A stretch of DNA of 64,000 bases from Lentibacillus sp. JNUCC-1 (GTDB lineage Bacteria > Bacillota > Bacilli > Bacillales > Amphibacillaceae). The stretch lies in NCBI RefSeq assembly GCF_009741735.1, contig NZ_WHOH01000003.1, forward strand, positions 434,001-498,000, in the 5' to 3' direction. Numbering within the stretch: position 1 is the first letter of the stretch; each line of letters starts with the position of its first letter. A program made the translations under genes and the position numbers. This document shows, in pieces, positions 43,936-51,835 of this stretch. The notes below the pieces were generated by a model, which had not been told where the DNA came from, searched no databases, and worked only from the letters and a program-made list of their open reading frames with translations.

Positions 43936-44895
43936 ATGAAAAAAGCAAAGCCATTGTGGCTCTTAGCAATCACGGTATGTTTTATTTTGTTACTGACAGC
44001 GTGTACGGAAAACACTGATGAACAAACAAATGATGAAAATGAAAACGCAGCAAATGATGACACAGAAGTAATTGATGGAATGGCTTACAATCCGCCTGAT
44101 GTGGATGAACTTGACCCGGACGATCCAATGACAGAACTCATTCAATACGGTAAGAAAGTTTTTAATGAAACAAATACGGTCGCTTCTGAACATGTAGGAA
44201 ATGAACTATCATGCCAGAGCTGTCATGCTGATGGCGGGATTTCACAATCCTCTTCCATGGTTGGGGTTGTTACCCAATTCCCACAATATCGTGGCAGAGA
44301 AGGTGGCGTGTTCACAATGCAGGACCGGATTAACGGCTGTATGGTCCGTAGCATGAATGGTAAAAAATTCGATTCAGAGAGCAAGGAAATGAAAGGCATG
44401 GTCGCTTATCTGACAAAGATTTCTGAAGGGATAGAAGTCGGCGAAGATATTCCGTGGCGCATGCAAAACACAATGAAAGAAATCCCTGAACCAAGTGTCG
44501 AACGTGGCGAGGAGTTATACACGAAGAAAAACTGTATGACCTGTCATGCCGATGACGGCTCTGGAACTGGTGCAAACAGCGGCCCGGCACTTTGGGGCGA
44601 GGATTCCTTTAACGATGGAGCAGGCATGAGCCGGATGAGTAAAATGGCCGGTTACATTAAAAACAACATGCCAGTGGGGCAAGCTGGTGACCTGACTGAT
44701 CAGGAAGCTGCTGACTTAGCTGCGTTTCTCCTGTCCCATGAACGGCCCGAATGGAGCGGTCATGACTCAGACTGGCCTAAAGGCGGACGTCCGACAGATA
44801 TTATGAATAAAGAACGTCGTAAACAAGTACGGGAAGGCACTTTTGATTGGACTGAAATTGAAAATGTAGTTCCTGCCGATAATTCCGGCGAATAA
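43936..44895 (+). CDS. Dihaem cytochrome c lipoprotein, thiosulfate dehydrogenase (TsdA)-like
   Basis: 319 aa. Lipobox LLTAC (Cys23) then an acidic linker. Two class I haem sites: CQSCH at 93-97 and CMTCH at 200-204. Between them RINGCMVRSMNG places Cys135 where TsdA enzymes use a cysteine as axial haem ligand. TsdA oxidises thiosulfate to tetrathionate or the reverse. The match is by motif; a plain electron-carrier role cannot be excluded. Has its own promoter region and terminator. Confidence 0.82.
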   Translation: MKKAKPLWLLAITVCFILLLTACTENTDEQTNDENENAANDDTEVIDGMAYNPPDVDELDPDDPMTELIQYGKKVFNETNTVASEHVGNELSCQSCHADGGISQSSSMVGVVTQFPQYRGREGGVFTMQDRINGCMVRSMNGKKFDSESKEMKGMVAYLTKISEGIEVGEDIPWRMQNTMKEIPEPSVERGEELYTKKNCMTCHADDGSGTGANSGPALWGEDSFNDGAGMSRMSKMAGYIKNNMPVGQAGDLTDQEAADLAAFLLSHERPEWSGHDSDWPKGGRPTDIMNKERRKQVREGTFDWTEIENVVPADNSGE

Positions 44896-44900
44896 CATAT

Positions 44901-44937
44901 AAAACGCACAGGCTACAACTGCAGCCTGTGCGTTTTT
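44901..44937. terminator. Bidirectional terminator
   Basis: AAAACGCACAGGCT/AGCCTGTGCGTTTTT, 8-nt loop, between convergent cytochrome and DUF378 genes. Confidence 0.9.
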
Positions 44938-44948
44938 CCATCATATGA

Positions 44949-45188
44949 TTATTCTCTAATAGGTCTCGGTTCCCGTTGGTTGGAGTATGCTTCATCTGTC
45001 TTAAACAGCAATGACAGACAAACCAGTCCGCTAATGCCAACGATCGCATAGATCAGGCGGGCGAATGTTGCGGTTTGCTCACCGCCGAATATGGCTGCCA
45101 CCAGATCAAACTGAAAAAATCCGACAAGTCCCCAGTTAATGGCGCCTATAATGACGAGAGCCAAAGCTGCACGTTGAATACCATTCAT
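44949..45188 (-). CDS. DUF378 membrane protein (YuzA-like)
   Basis: 79 aa from ATG 45188 with AAAGGAGGAAATGTG. Two helices with the DUF378 motif AINWGLVGFF then YAIVGISGL. Function unknown. Divergent from uvsE. Confidence 0.88.
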   Translation of the reverse strand: MNGIQRAALALVIIGAINWGLVGFFQFDLVAAIFGGEQTATFARLIYAIVGISGLVCLSLLFKTDEAYSNQREPRPIRE

Positions 45189-45296
45189 CACATTTCCTCC
45201 TTTTTTCTGAGACATACCTGTAGTTTTTCCCGTCAGCAAGGGAATATACGATATGATACACTTGGGCAATCTAAGAAAGCAGAAGGGATGTTGTTG

Positions 45297-46181
45297 ATGA
45301 AAATCGGTTATGCCTGTATTAATCTTAGTTTGAAGCCAACTTTTAGAACGTGCCGAGTGGCTACTGTTGAAAAAGAAGGCATTGAAAAAATTAAAGAACT
45401 GACGCTTCAAAACCTGGAACTCACCAAAGCAATTATCCAATGGAATATAGAGCATAATATTCTGTTTTACCGAATATCTAGCGGTGTGGTGGTACTGGCC
45501 ACACATCCCGTGAATACGTGGGATTGGAAAAATGACCCCGACGTACAAGCCGTTTGTGCTGAAATTAAGATACTCAAGGAAGAACATGGTTTAAGATTAT
45601 CGGTTCACCCCGGTCAATATAGTGTGCTCAATTCCCCAAGAGAAGATGTGGTAGAACGGACCATTGATGATCTGACCTATCATGCAGAGCTTCTCGAGTT
45701 GGTTGGTGGCTCAGATATGATTTTGCATTTGGGTGGAAAATATGGTGACAGACAATCGGCCCTTGAAAGACTCGTGCGTAACACACAGCAATTACCTCCT
45801 TATGTTAAAGAAAAACTCCGCTTTGAAAATGATGATAAAGTGTTTAATCTTGAGGATGTTTTGTTTGTTGCAAATCAAACTGAAGTGCCGGCTTGTTTCG
45901 ACATTCATCACCATTTTTGCAATCCGTCAGAGGAGGCATTGGAGGTACTGCTTGAAGAAGTTTGGGAAACATGGCGAGGCAAGGGCAGACCAAAAGTCCA
46001 CATTTCTTCAGGACGCACACATTCGACTGACAGATCGCATCATGATTATATTATGCCCGATGATTTCAAGCGATTGATCAGTTATGTTGGTGACACCGAA
46101 GTCGATGTCATGGTAGAGGCAAAGAAGAAGAATTTAGCAGTGCTTGAATTGATGCAAACATTTGAAATCACCCCTGATTAA
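45297..46181 (+). CDS. uvsE: UV damage endonuclease UvsE/UVDE
   Basis: 294 aa TIM-barrel nuclease. Start at ATG 45297 (MKIGYACIN); an ATG 9 bp earlier is closer to the AGAAGGG. Conserved metal/His motifs: YRISSG, LSVHPGQYSVLNSP, ILHLGGKYGDR, RFENDD, CFDIHHHFCNP, KVHISSGR and DVMVEAKKK. It nicks DNA 5' of UV photoproducts, an alternative to nucleotide excision, as in B. subtilis. Confidence 0.95.
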   Translation: MKIGYACINLSLKPTFRTCRVATVEKEGIEKIKELTLQNLELTKAIIQWNIEHNILFYRISSGVVVLATHPVNTWDWKNDPDVQAVCAEIKILKEEHGLRLSVHPGQYSVLNSPREDVVERTIDDLTYHAELLELVGGSDMILHLGGKYGDRQSALERLVRNTQQLPPYVKEKLRFENDDKVFNLEDVLFVANQTEVPACFDIHHHFCNPSEEALEVLLEEVWETWRGKGRPKVHISSGRTHSTDRSHHDYIMPDDFKRLISYVGDTEVDVMVEAKKKNLAVLELMQTFEITPD

Positions 46182-46183
46182 AT

Positions 46184-46223
46184 AAAAAAGTGGTCCACGA
46201 TGTGTATCGAGGGTCACTTTTTT
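46184..46223 (+). terminator. Intrinsic terminator after uvsE
   Basis: AAAAAAGTG/CACTTTTTT arms with an inner GTCC/GGGT helix. The remaining 330 bp before tcyA are AT-rich, with a few degenerate TATATCCGCG/TATCGAAGG words (46248-46335) that may be a decayed 20-bp array; no riboswitch was recognised. Confidence 0.7.
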
Positions 46224-46552
46224 ATTTTCTTCTACTGAAATATGATGTATATCCGCGCATATCGAAGGATTTTTCTAATTTTTCGCATCTCAATGGACTA
46301 CATATGATTAAATGCGGGTATATACAGGATATGCGCCATGAATGCGATTTTTCATTTTCGCCATTTAATGTAAAAATATAACTATCCCTGCTCGCCGGGT
46401 CAAAACATCCGGCTGTACCTCTTTAACCACTCTTTATTTTTCATGTGATCATCTGCAAAATGAATAAGCAACTTCGGAGGTGTCCTGCATTTCAATTGAT
46501 TTAAGTTTATAATTCGCAATATTAAAAATAAAAAATAGGGGGCAATTGATTA

Positions 46553-47362
46553 ATGAAAAAGATTATGTTATTTTTGACGGCTTTACTGCTTGTTGGTCTG
46601 CTTGCTGCATGTGGTGATGAGGAAGAAACCGATGCGGCGCCAGAAAAAGAAGCGACAGTCGATACAATTGAAGACGGCTACTTCACATTTGGATCAAGTG
46701 GCTTGTACAAACCTTTTAACTTTGAAGATTTAGATGGAGATCTAACCGGATTTGAAGTTGAACTTGGAGAAGCCATTGCCAAAGAAATGGGCTTGAAGCC
46801 AAAGCCGGTTGCAACGCAGGATTTCGGTGCGTTAATTGAAGAAGTGAACAGCGGTCGTCTGGATGCCATTATGGGAAGTATGACGATTACAGAAAAACGT
46901 GCTGAATCGGTTGATTTCTCTGATCCCTATTACCGTTCAGGCGGTGTGATTTATGTGCATAATGATAACGACAGTATAGAAGCAGCAGAAGACTTGGAAG
47001 GCCATAGCGTTGGTGTTGTCGCTTCAAGCACATATGAAGAAATGGTCATGGATTACATTACAGAAGAAGATTTAAAAACATATCAAAGTGATAATGTTGC
47101 ACTTCAGGATCTTGCAGCAGGAACAGACAGACTTGATGCAGTCGTAACGGACAAATTTGTCGGCATGCTGCAGATTGAAGAAAATGATCTTGATATCCGT
47201 CCGGTCGGTGACAGAGTCTTTGATGAGGAAATCGGCGCTGCCGTTAAAAAAGGCAACCAAGAACTGCTCGACGAAATCAACCGAGCACTCCAAGCAGTCA
47301 TTGACGACGGCACTTACGATGAAATCAGCAAAAAGTGGTTTGACGAGAACATACTTGAATAA
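46553..47362 (+). CDS. tcyA: Cystine/polar amino acid ABC transporter binding lipoprotein
   Basis: 269 aa. Lipobox VGLLAAC, then an acidic linker and the SBP_bac_3 fold: FTFGSSGLYKPFNFED, GFEVELGEAIAKEMGL, DAIMGSMTITEKRAESVDFSDPYYRSG. It resembles TcyA/FliY cystine-binding proteins. The permease and ATPase lie downstream on the same strand after an unusual 741-bp repeat-filled gap. Confidence 0.85.
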   Translation: MKKIMLFLTALLLVGLLAACGDEEETDAAPEKEATVDTIEDGYFTFGSSGLYKPFNFEDLDGDLTGFEVELGEAIAKEMGLKPKPVATQDFGALIEEVNSGRLDAIMGSMTITEKRAESVDFSDPYYRSGGVIYVHNDNDSIEAAEDLEGHSVGVVASSTYEEMVMDYITEEDLKTYQSDNVALQDLAAGTDRLDAVVTDKFVGMLQIEENDLDIRPVGDRVFDEEIGAAVKKGNQELLDEINRALQAVIDDGTYDEISKKWFDENILE

Positions 47363-47429
47363 TCCCTTTTTAAAAAGCTGCTCTTGTATAGATTGTTGTT
47401 TTTATCGAAGTGCAGTGCCTGCAAACTGC

Positions 47430-47852
47430 GATGTAAGTGAGAGGCTTAATTAAGCATCTTATGACTGCTTCTGGCAGCCGCTCGGGGGAAACACTGCGCT
47501 TTCCGCGGGCGCTGCTGAGCCTCCTCGCGCTACCGCGCTGTGGGGTCTCAGCGAGGCTTTGCATCCCGCAGGAGTCTCCGTGTTTCCCCCGAGCTGAGTT
47601 AGAGAGAATAACTCTCTAACCCTTGTGTGAGTTAAACCGTCCAAGCCACTTAAAAACATAAAGTGATTGGAGCGGAGGGAAGTCGACTCCTGCGGGAACA
47701 GCACGAGTCCGAAGACCCCGCAGAGGTGGTTTTCCTCGAGGAGGGTGAGGCCGTGCCCGCGGCTAGAAGACACTGTGAAAGTGGGGTTCTTGAACAGATG
47801 TCGCACTTGAGCTGTGATAAAGTTAAAGCGACTTCCCGCAGCGCAAATCACG
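47430..47852 (+). repeat. Composite palindromic repeat, copy 4 (L 47481-47593, R 47663-47851)
   Basis: Module R contains a 66-bp insert after GTGCCCGCGG (CTAGAAGACACTGTGAAAG onward), shared with the inverted copy at 28.85 kb but absent from copies 1 and 3. Located between tcyA and tcyB. Confidence 0.88.
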
Positions 47853-47886
47853 GTGCTCTAATTAACATATATGGGATTTGGCTTTG

Positions 47887-47970
47887 TTATATCGGAAATT
47901 TCACCTCAGATACCGGAAATTCTGAGAGTTATATCGGAATTTTGAAATGTATATCGACGTTTACTATTCA
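47887..47970. repeat. 21 bp tandem repeat array, family C (4 units), inside the tcy operon
   Basis: TTATATCGGAAATTTCACCTC-type units at 21-bp spacing; abuts module R of the composite repeat and ends about 130 bp before tcyB. Confidence 0.75.
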
Positions 47971-48103
47971 TTTAGGGTTTACTGTGAATCAACAATCTTT
48001 CGGGATGGGCTTTAAAAAAAGATTTGAATCAAAGAGGTGTTCCGATGGCCAGGGCTATTGGAACACTGCCTCATCAGACGAGACGACCAAGGAGGATAAC
48101 TGA

Positions 48104-48769
48104 ATGGGTTTTTGGGAACTATTTATTGAAACCATTCCAGGCTATAAAGATGCCATTATTAATACCATTGAGATCACGTTACTTGGCCTGTTGCTCGGAA
48201 TGGTCATCGGGCTATTTTTTGCATTTTTAAAGGTATCAAACATCAAAATACTGAGCATCATTGCAGATTTATATATCTACATTGTGCGCGGCACGCCTTT
48301 GATCGTACAAATATTCATATTATATTTTGGGCTCGTCCAATTTGTCGATCTCGGAAGATTAATGGCAGGCGGCATTGCCCTTGGGGTCCACAACGGGGCC
48401 TATATCGCCGAAATCTTCAGGGGCTCGATCCAGTCGATTGACAAGGGTCAAAATGAAGCGGCCAGAAGCCTTGGCATGACGCCAAGCCTGGCCATGCGCA
48501 GAATTGTGCTGCCACAAGCGATGAGACGGGCCATACCGCCGCTTGGCAACCAATTTATTATTGCCTTGAAAGATTCATCCCTTGTCGCATTTATCGGGTT
48601 TCAGGACTTATTTAACCGGGCACAGCGCATCCAATCATCAACAGGAATGGCGATGGAATCATACATCATCGTTGGTATTTATTACTTAATTCTCGTGCTA
48701 ATTCTGACCTTTATCGTCAGCAGGATTGAAAAGGCACTGTCTAAGAGCGAAAGAGGGGTGGACGCATGA
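48104..48769 (+). CDS. tcyB: Cystine/amino acid ABC transporter permease
   Basis: 221 aa, five helices, HisM/GlnP-type with [15 protein letters not shown] and the EAA loop [42 protein letters not shown] precedes the ATG. Overlaps tcyC by ATGA. Confidence 0.88.
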   Translation: MGFWELFIETIPGYKDAIINTIEITLLGLLLGMVIGLFFAFLKVSNIKILSIIADLYIYIVRGTPLIVQIFILYFGLVQFVDLGRLMAGGIALGVHNGAYIAEIFRGSIQSIDKGQNEAARSLGMTPSLAMRRIVLPQAMRRAIPPLGNQFIIALKDSSLVAFIGFQDLFNRAQRIQSSTGMAMESYIIVGIYYLILVLILTFIVSRIEKALSKSERGVDA

Positions 48770-49506
48770 GCCAGAAGCAGCCTGCTATAAAAGTTAAAGC
48801 ATTAAACAAGCATTTCGGCAAATTGCATGTGCTAAAAGATATTGATATGACGATTGAAGAAAATGAAGTCGTGGTTCTGATTGGAGCGAGTGGTTCAGGC
48901 AAAAGTACCCTGCTCCGGTGTTTGAACTTCCTGGAAATGAAAGACGGCGGGGAGATCATGATTGAAGGACAGGCGATTAACCCGCGCAAAGATAACCTAA
49001 ATCAAGTAAGACAGCGCATTGGAATGGTGTTTCAGCATTTCAATCTCTTTCCTCACAAAACAGTAATCGGCAATGTGATCGAAGCACTGGTTCAAGTGAA
49101 GAAGATGAACAAAGCCGAAGCAAAGAAACTCGGCATGACCTATTTGGAAAAAGTCGGACTCAGGGATAAAGCGAATGTTTATCCGCGTACACTGTCAGGT
49201 GGACAAAAGCAGCGTGTCGCCATTGCGCGTGCGCTTGCAATGGAACCGGATATGATGCTGTTTGACGAGCCGACATCAGGCCTCGATCCAGAACTAGTCG
49301 GCGAGGTGCTCGAAGTCATGAAAAACCTTGCCAAAGAAGGCATGACCATGGTCGTCGTCACACACGAAATGGGTTTCGCCCGCGAAGTAGCCGATCGTGT
49401 TGTATATATGGACCAGGGCGTTATTATTGAAGAAAATGCGCCAGACGTTATTTTTGAAAATGCTGAGGAGGAACGGACTCAGGAGTTCTTGAGTCGTGTG
49501 TTGTAG
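48766..49506 (+). CDS. tcyC: Cystine/amino acid ABC transporter ATPase
   Basis: 246 aa GlnQ/TcyC-type. Walker [37 protein letters not shown] and THEMGFARE. Starts within the stop of tcyB, so the two are coupled. Confidence 0.92.
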   Translation: MSQKQPAIKVKALNKHFGKLHVLKDIDMTIEENEVVVLIGASGSGKSTLLRCLNFLEMKDGGEIMIEGQAINPRKDNLNQVRQRIGMVFQHFNLFPHKTVIGNVIEALVQVKKMNKAEAKKLGMTYLEKVGLRDKANVYPRTLSGGQKQRVAIARALAMEPDMMLFDEPTSGLDPELVGEVLEVMKNLAKEGMTMVVVTHEMGFAREVADRVVYMDQGVIIEENAPDVIFENAEEERTQEFLSRVL

Positions 49507-49531
49507 GAAACTTAATGGAAAATGAAATTAG

Positions 49532-49561
49532 AAAAAGCTCAGAATCGATTCTGAGCTTTTT
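49532..49561 (+). terminator. Intrinsic terminator after tcyC
   Basis: Perfect AAAAAGCTCAGAAT/ATTCTGAGCTTTTT stem with a 2-nt loop centre. Confidence 0.9.
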
Positions 49562-49613
49562 CTAATGCGTTTTTACCTGTCATAGATAATGAAATACTAA
49601 TAGTGGAAATTAT

Positions 49614-49641
49614 TTGTTTTTAGAAAAAACGATGATATAAT
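49614..49641 (+). promoter_or_regulatory. Promoter of the second type I toxin locus
   Basis: TTGTTT (49614-49619), 16 bp, TATAAT (49636-49641) with an extended TGA in front. Confidence 0.65.
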
Positions 49642-49649
49642 AAAAATAT

Positions 49650-49667
49650 CCCCCAAAAGAAAGGGGG
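49650..49667 (+). promoter_or_regulatory. SD-sequestering hairpin of the second type I locus
   Basis: CCCCC (49650-49654) and GGGGG (49663-49667) with an 8-nt A-rich loop; the G-run is the peptide gene's ribosome binding site. Confidence 0.6.
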
Positions 49668-49676
49668 TGAGTGGAT

Positions 49677-49817
49677 GTGGTAGAGGTTTTAGCCTTAATT
49701 ACGACTGCGATCAATTTGGTAGTAGCTGTTATTAACTTAACGGTTGCCATTTTGTCAAAGCGTAATAAGGAAAAGGACTTTCATTCTGATCGCAACAGAA
49801 GAAAGTCCGATGACTAA
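49677..49817 (+). CDS. Small hydrophobic peptide, type I toxin-like
   Basis: 46 aa from GTG 49677 (the ATG two bases upstream hits TAG at once). One long helix (VLALITTAINLVVAVINLTVAIL) then a basic tail (SKRNKEK, RNRRKSDD). This is the shape of TxpA/BsrG/Fst-type membrane toxins. It shares its whole layout with the locus at 13 kb. Confidence 0.62.
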   Translation: MVEVLALITTAINLVVAVINLTVAILSKRNKEKDFHSDRNRRKSDD

Positions 49818-49854
49818 GACTTGGAGAGGATTAATTTCCTCTCCACCATATTCT
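49770..49854 (-). ncRNA. Predicted antisense antitoxin RNA of the second type I locus
   Basis: The minus-strand promoter at 49861-49889 should start an RNA near 49854. Its likely end is the hairpin GGACTTTC/GAAAGTCC (49775-49808), followed on that strand by TTTT. It covers the 3' end of the peptide gene and its UTR. The sense terminator GGAGAGG/CCTCTCC (49823-49846) lies inside the overlap. Confidence 0.6.
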
Positions 49855-49860
49855 ACTCTT

Positions 49861-49889
49861 AGTATACAATAGGTATGCAAAATAAACAA
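49861..49889 (-). promoter_or_regulatory. Antisense RNA promoter, second type I locus
   Basis: Minus strand: -35 TTGTTT (49884-49889), 17-bp spacer, -10 TATACT (49861-49866). Confidence 0.68.
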
Positions 49890-49906
49890 GAAAAAGGAGT
49901 AATCTT

Positions 49907-49993
49907 ATGGTGTGGATCGCATTATCCATTTCGTTAATCACCTTGGTTATTTCGCTTTACACCCTAAATCTCGTTGTAAAAAAAGACTCATAA
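49907..49993 (+). CDS. Small single-helix peptide
   Basis: 28 aa, MVWIALSISLITLVISLYTLNL then VVKKDS, with AAAAAGGAG 7 nt before the ATG and a terminator right after. It may be a second peptide of the toxin locus or an independent small membrane protein. Confidence 0.55.
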   Translation: MVWIALSISLITLVISLYTLNLVVKKDS

Positions 49994-50003
49994 ATGCCAT
50001 AGT

Positions 50004-50030
50004 AAAGCTCAGATTGATTCTGAGCTTTTT
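50004..50030 (+). terminator. Intrinsic terminator after the small peptide genes
   Basis: AAAGCTCAGA/TCTGAGCTTTTT stem. Confidence 0.85.
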
Positions 50031-50085
50031 GTGGTTTAGGAAATTATACAATATCCGGGTTGCTGATAAACATTGCCAAAGGTCA

Positions 50086-50205
50086 CGTCCAGCTCCAACG
50101 CCTACCCCCTCGAGTCATAAGCAATACCGTTTCGTGGCAAAGTTCGCCACTACACGTTCTTGCTTATGCTTTTCGGGGGTGAGCAAGGCGTTTCCGCTTT
50201 TGTTC
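50086..50205. repeat. Bacillus-type intergenic repeat with inverted ends
   Basis: GTCCAGCTCCAACGCCTACCCCCTCGAGTC... is the left side of an intergenic repeat I know from many Bacillus genomes. ACGCCTACCCCC and CATAAGCAA are mirrored by TTGCTTATG and GGGGGTGAGCAAGGCGT on the right, so the whole can fold into one long hairpin. Function unknown. Confidence 0.72.
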
Positions 50206-50218
50206 TGTGCGCTGATGT

Positions 50219-50779
50219 TCACTCACTCAAATCCTCCCAATCAACTTCATCATTTTCAACAAGGGATTCAATGGTTTCCAAGTGGTTAGGCTCATTAACG
50301 ATTTTATATTTGTTTAGATAGTGTTGATCAACATCCACCATTAAAGTGCTTGTTTTGTAATAGCCATCCTCCACCTTGTTGGTGATGCGTATGTTTAAAT
50401 GGTATTTTCTACCCAAGACAACAGCATTTCGATCCTCTTTGAGTTCCACATCTGAAAGGTCTTCCAGTATGTGTCCAATGATGTCTTTGTCTCTTATAGT
50501 GACCTGCTCTTCTCTCACTGGTCGATCCCCTGATACATCGTTAATCGTGATGATAATGGCTTGAACAGTACTGTCTTCGTTGAGTTGATCTGACACACCA
50601 TCTGGGAATGTTGTATGTAATGCTTGAGGAATGAGAAAGATGCTGCCCACAACTAAAATCAACAAAACAACAATGAGTCTGCTTTTCTTTTTTATAAAAA
50701 TGCTCAAAAGAATCACGACGATTCCACCAAGAAAAATTAAATCACCGTATTGTATTAATACATCAATGAAGGCTTTCAT
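50219..50779 (-). CDS. Membrane-anchored hypothetical protein
   Basis: 186 aa. Two N-terminal helices (about 7-27 and 33-53), then an extracellular domain of about 130 residues with no recognised motif (IIITINDVSGDRPVREEQVTI). No family recognised; a single-gene unit. Confidence 0.65.
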   Translation of the reverse strand: MKAFIDVLIQYGDLIFLGGIVVILLSIFIKKKSRLIVVLLILVVGSIFLIPQALHTTFPDGVSDQLNEDSTVQAIIITINDVSGDRPVREEQVTIRDKDIIGHILEDLSDVELKEDRNAVVLGRKYHLNIRITNKVEDGYYKTSTLMVDVDQHYLNKYKIVNEPNHLETIESLVENDEVDWEDLSE

Positions 50780-50844
50780 TGGGTACCTCCGTCCTAAATT
50801 AAATTGTACATTCTCTTAGCACAGAAGTTTTCGGTGAGCAGGGA

Positions 50845-51647
50845 TTATTCATGATCTGATAAATACACAACCCCTTCACACGTGATCCGGACCTCGGTTG
50901 AAATTAAAATTTTTCTGCCAACCTTCACTTGGATCGTTCCTCCTGGCTGTTGCACTTCAAATGCATTCTCTTCCGTTTTTTCGGCTAAATAAATTCCAAG
51001 CGCCAATGTTCCCGAACCGCAAGAACGCTCGAAAAATGTACTCCCCTCTCAGTTACATAAATAAAGGGGCGAATTTCGTACGCTTCATCATTTACATGTC
51101 TATAAGGAATAATGCCAATAGCTTTATCGTGTACCGTTTCCTTAATCGTCTCAAGTATAGAAGGGAAATCGTCGTTATTCGGCCAAAAATCTGTGACGAA
51201 ATGCGTAATCCCTCCCAGTCGGATTAAGGCCCCTGAAATGCTCTTGGCACCTATATGAAAAGTGGTGTCATCCATCGACAATGGCTGAGGCATCTCTGCT
51301 TCCGCTTCAAAAAGCCCAGGCGCCTTTACTTTCGCATGACACGCAAGCGGGAATAGGGCGCCGGATGCTTCTATTTTAAAATGCTCTTCTTTACTTAACC
51401 CCTTATATATGCAATAGGCTCCAGCCGCTAGCACAGCATTTCCGCAAAACTCACCACCAGACATTTCCAGTCGAAGTATAGACCCATCATCAGTTGGTTT
51501 GGTTATAAAACCGGCTTGTTCTGCATGTATGTATTCATAATCCATAATCATGTTGCCAACGGTTGCATAATCGGATGGGTGCACCTCACTGGTGATGAGC
51601 GCTGTCATATTCTGTGAAGGGCTTATTTTAACAAAATCAAGTTTCAT
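50845..51647 (-). pseudogene. DapF-like epimerase (CntK/histidine racemase-like), frameshifted
   Basis: The first frame (220 aa, to 50985) opens FVKISPSQNMTALI and carries EMSGGEFCGNAVLA, the first catalytic Cys motif of DapF-fold epimerases. Its end is out of frame. The other frame continues TFFERSCGSGTLALGIYL with the second catalytic Cys and QQPGGTIQVKV, to a TAA at 50845. One extra G in the run complementary to CCCC 51043-51046 would join them into about 267 aa, the length of staphylococcal CntK, which it resembles more than DapF. No staphylopine genes are adjacent, so the amino acid substrate is unknown. Confidence 0.85.
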
Positions 51648-51835
51648 GACGGGTTTTCTCTCCTAATTTCGTGATGTTTAGAACATTTTATCACATCGTC
51701 TACAGTTTATTCATCTAAAGTAAGCGTATTTCTTCATAATATAAAAGATTTTAATATTTCAGGAAGGTATTTAGAGCGGCGATGTCAAATATATATAAGG
51801 ATAGGACTTTAGTTATAACAAGGGAGGAATATACA

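Noticed and set aside
46380-46552. Riboswitch or T-box upstream of tcyA
   Set aside because: No T-box sequence, S-box core or terminator/antiterminator pair could be identified in the leader.
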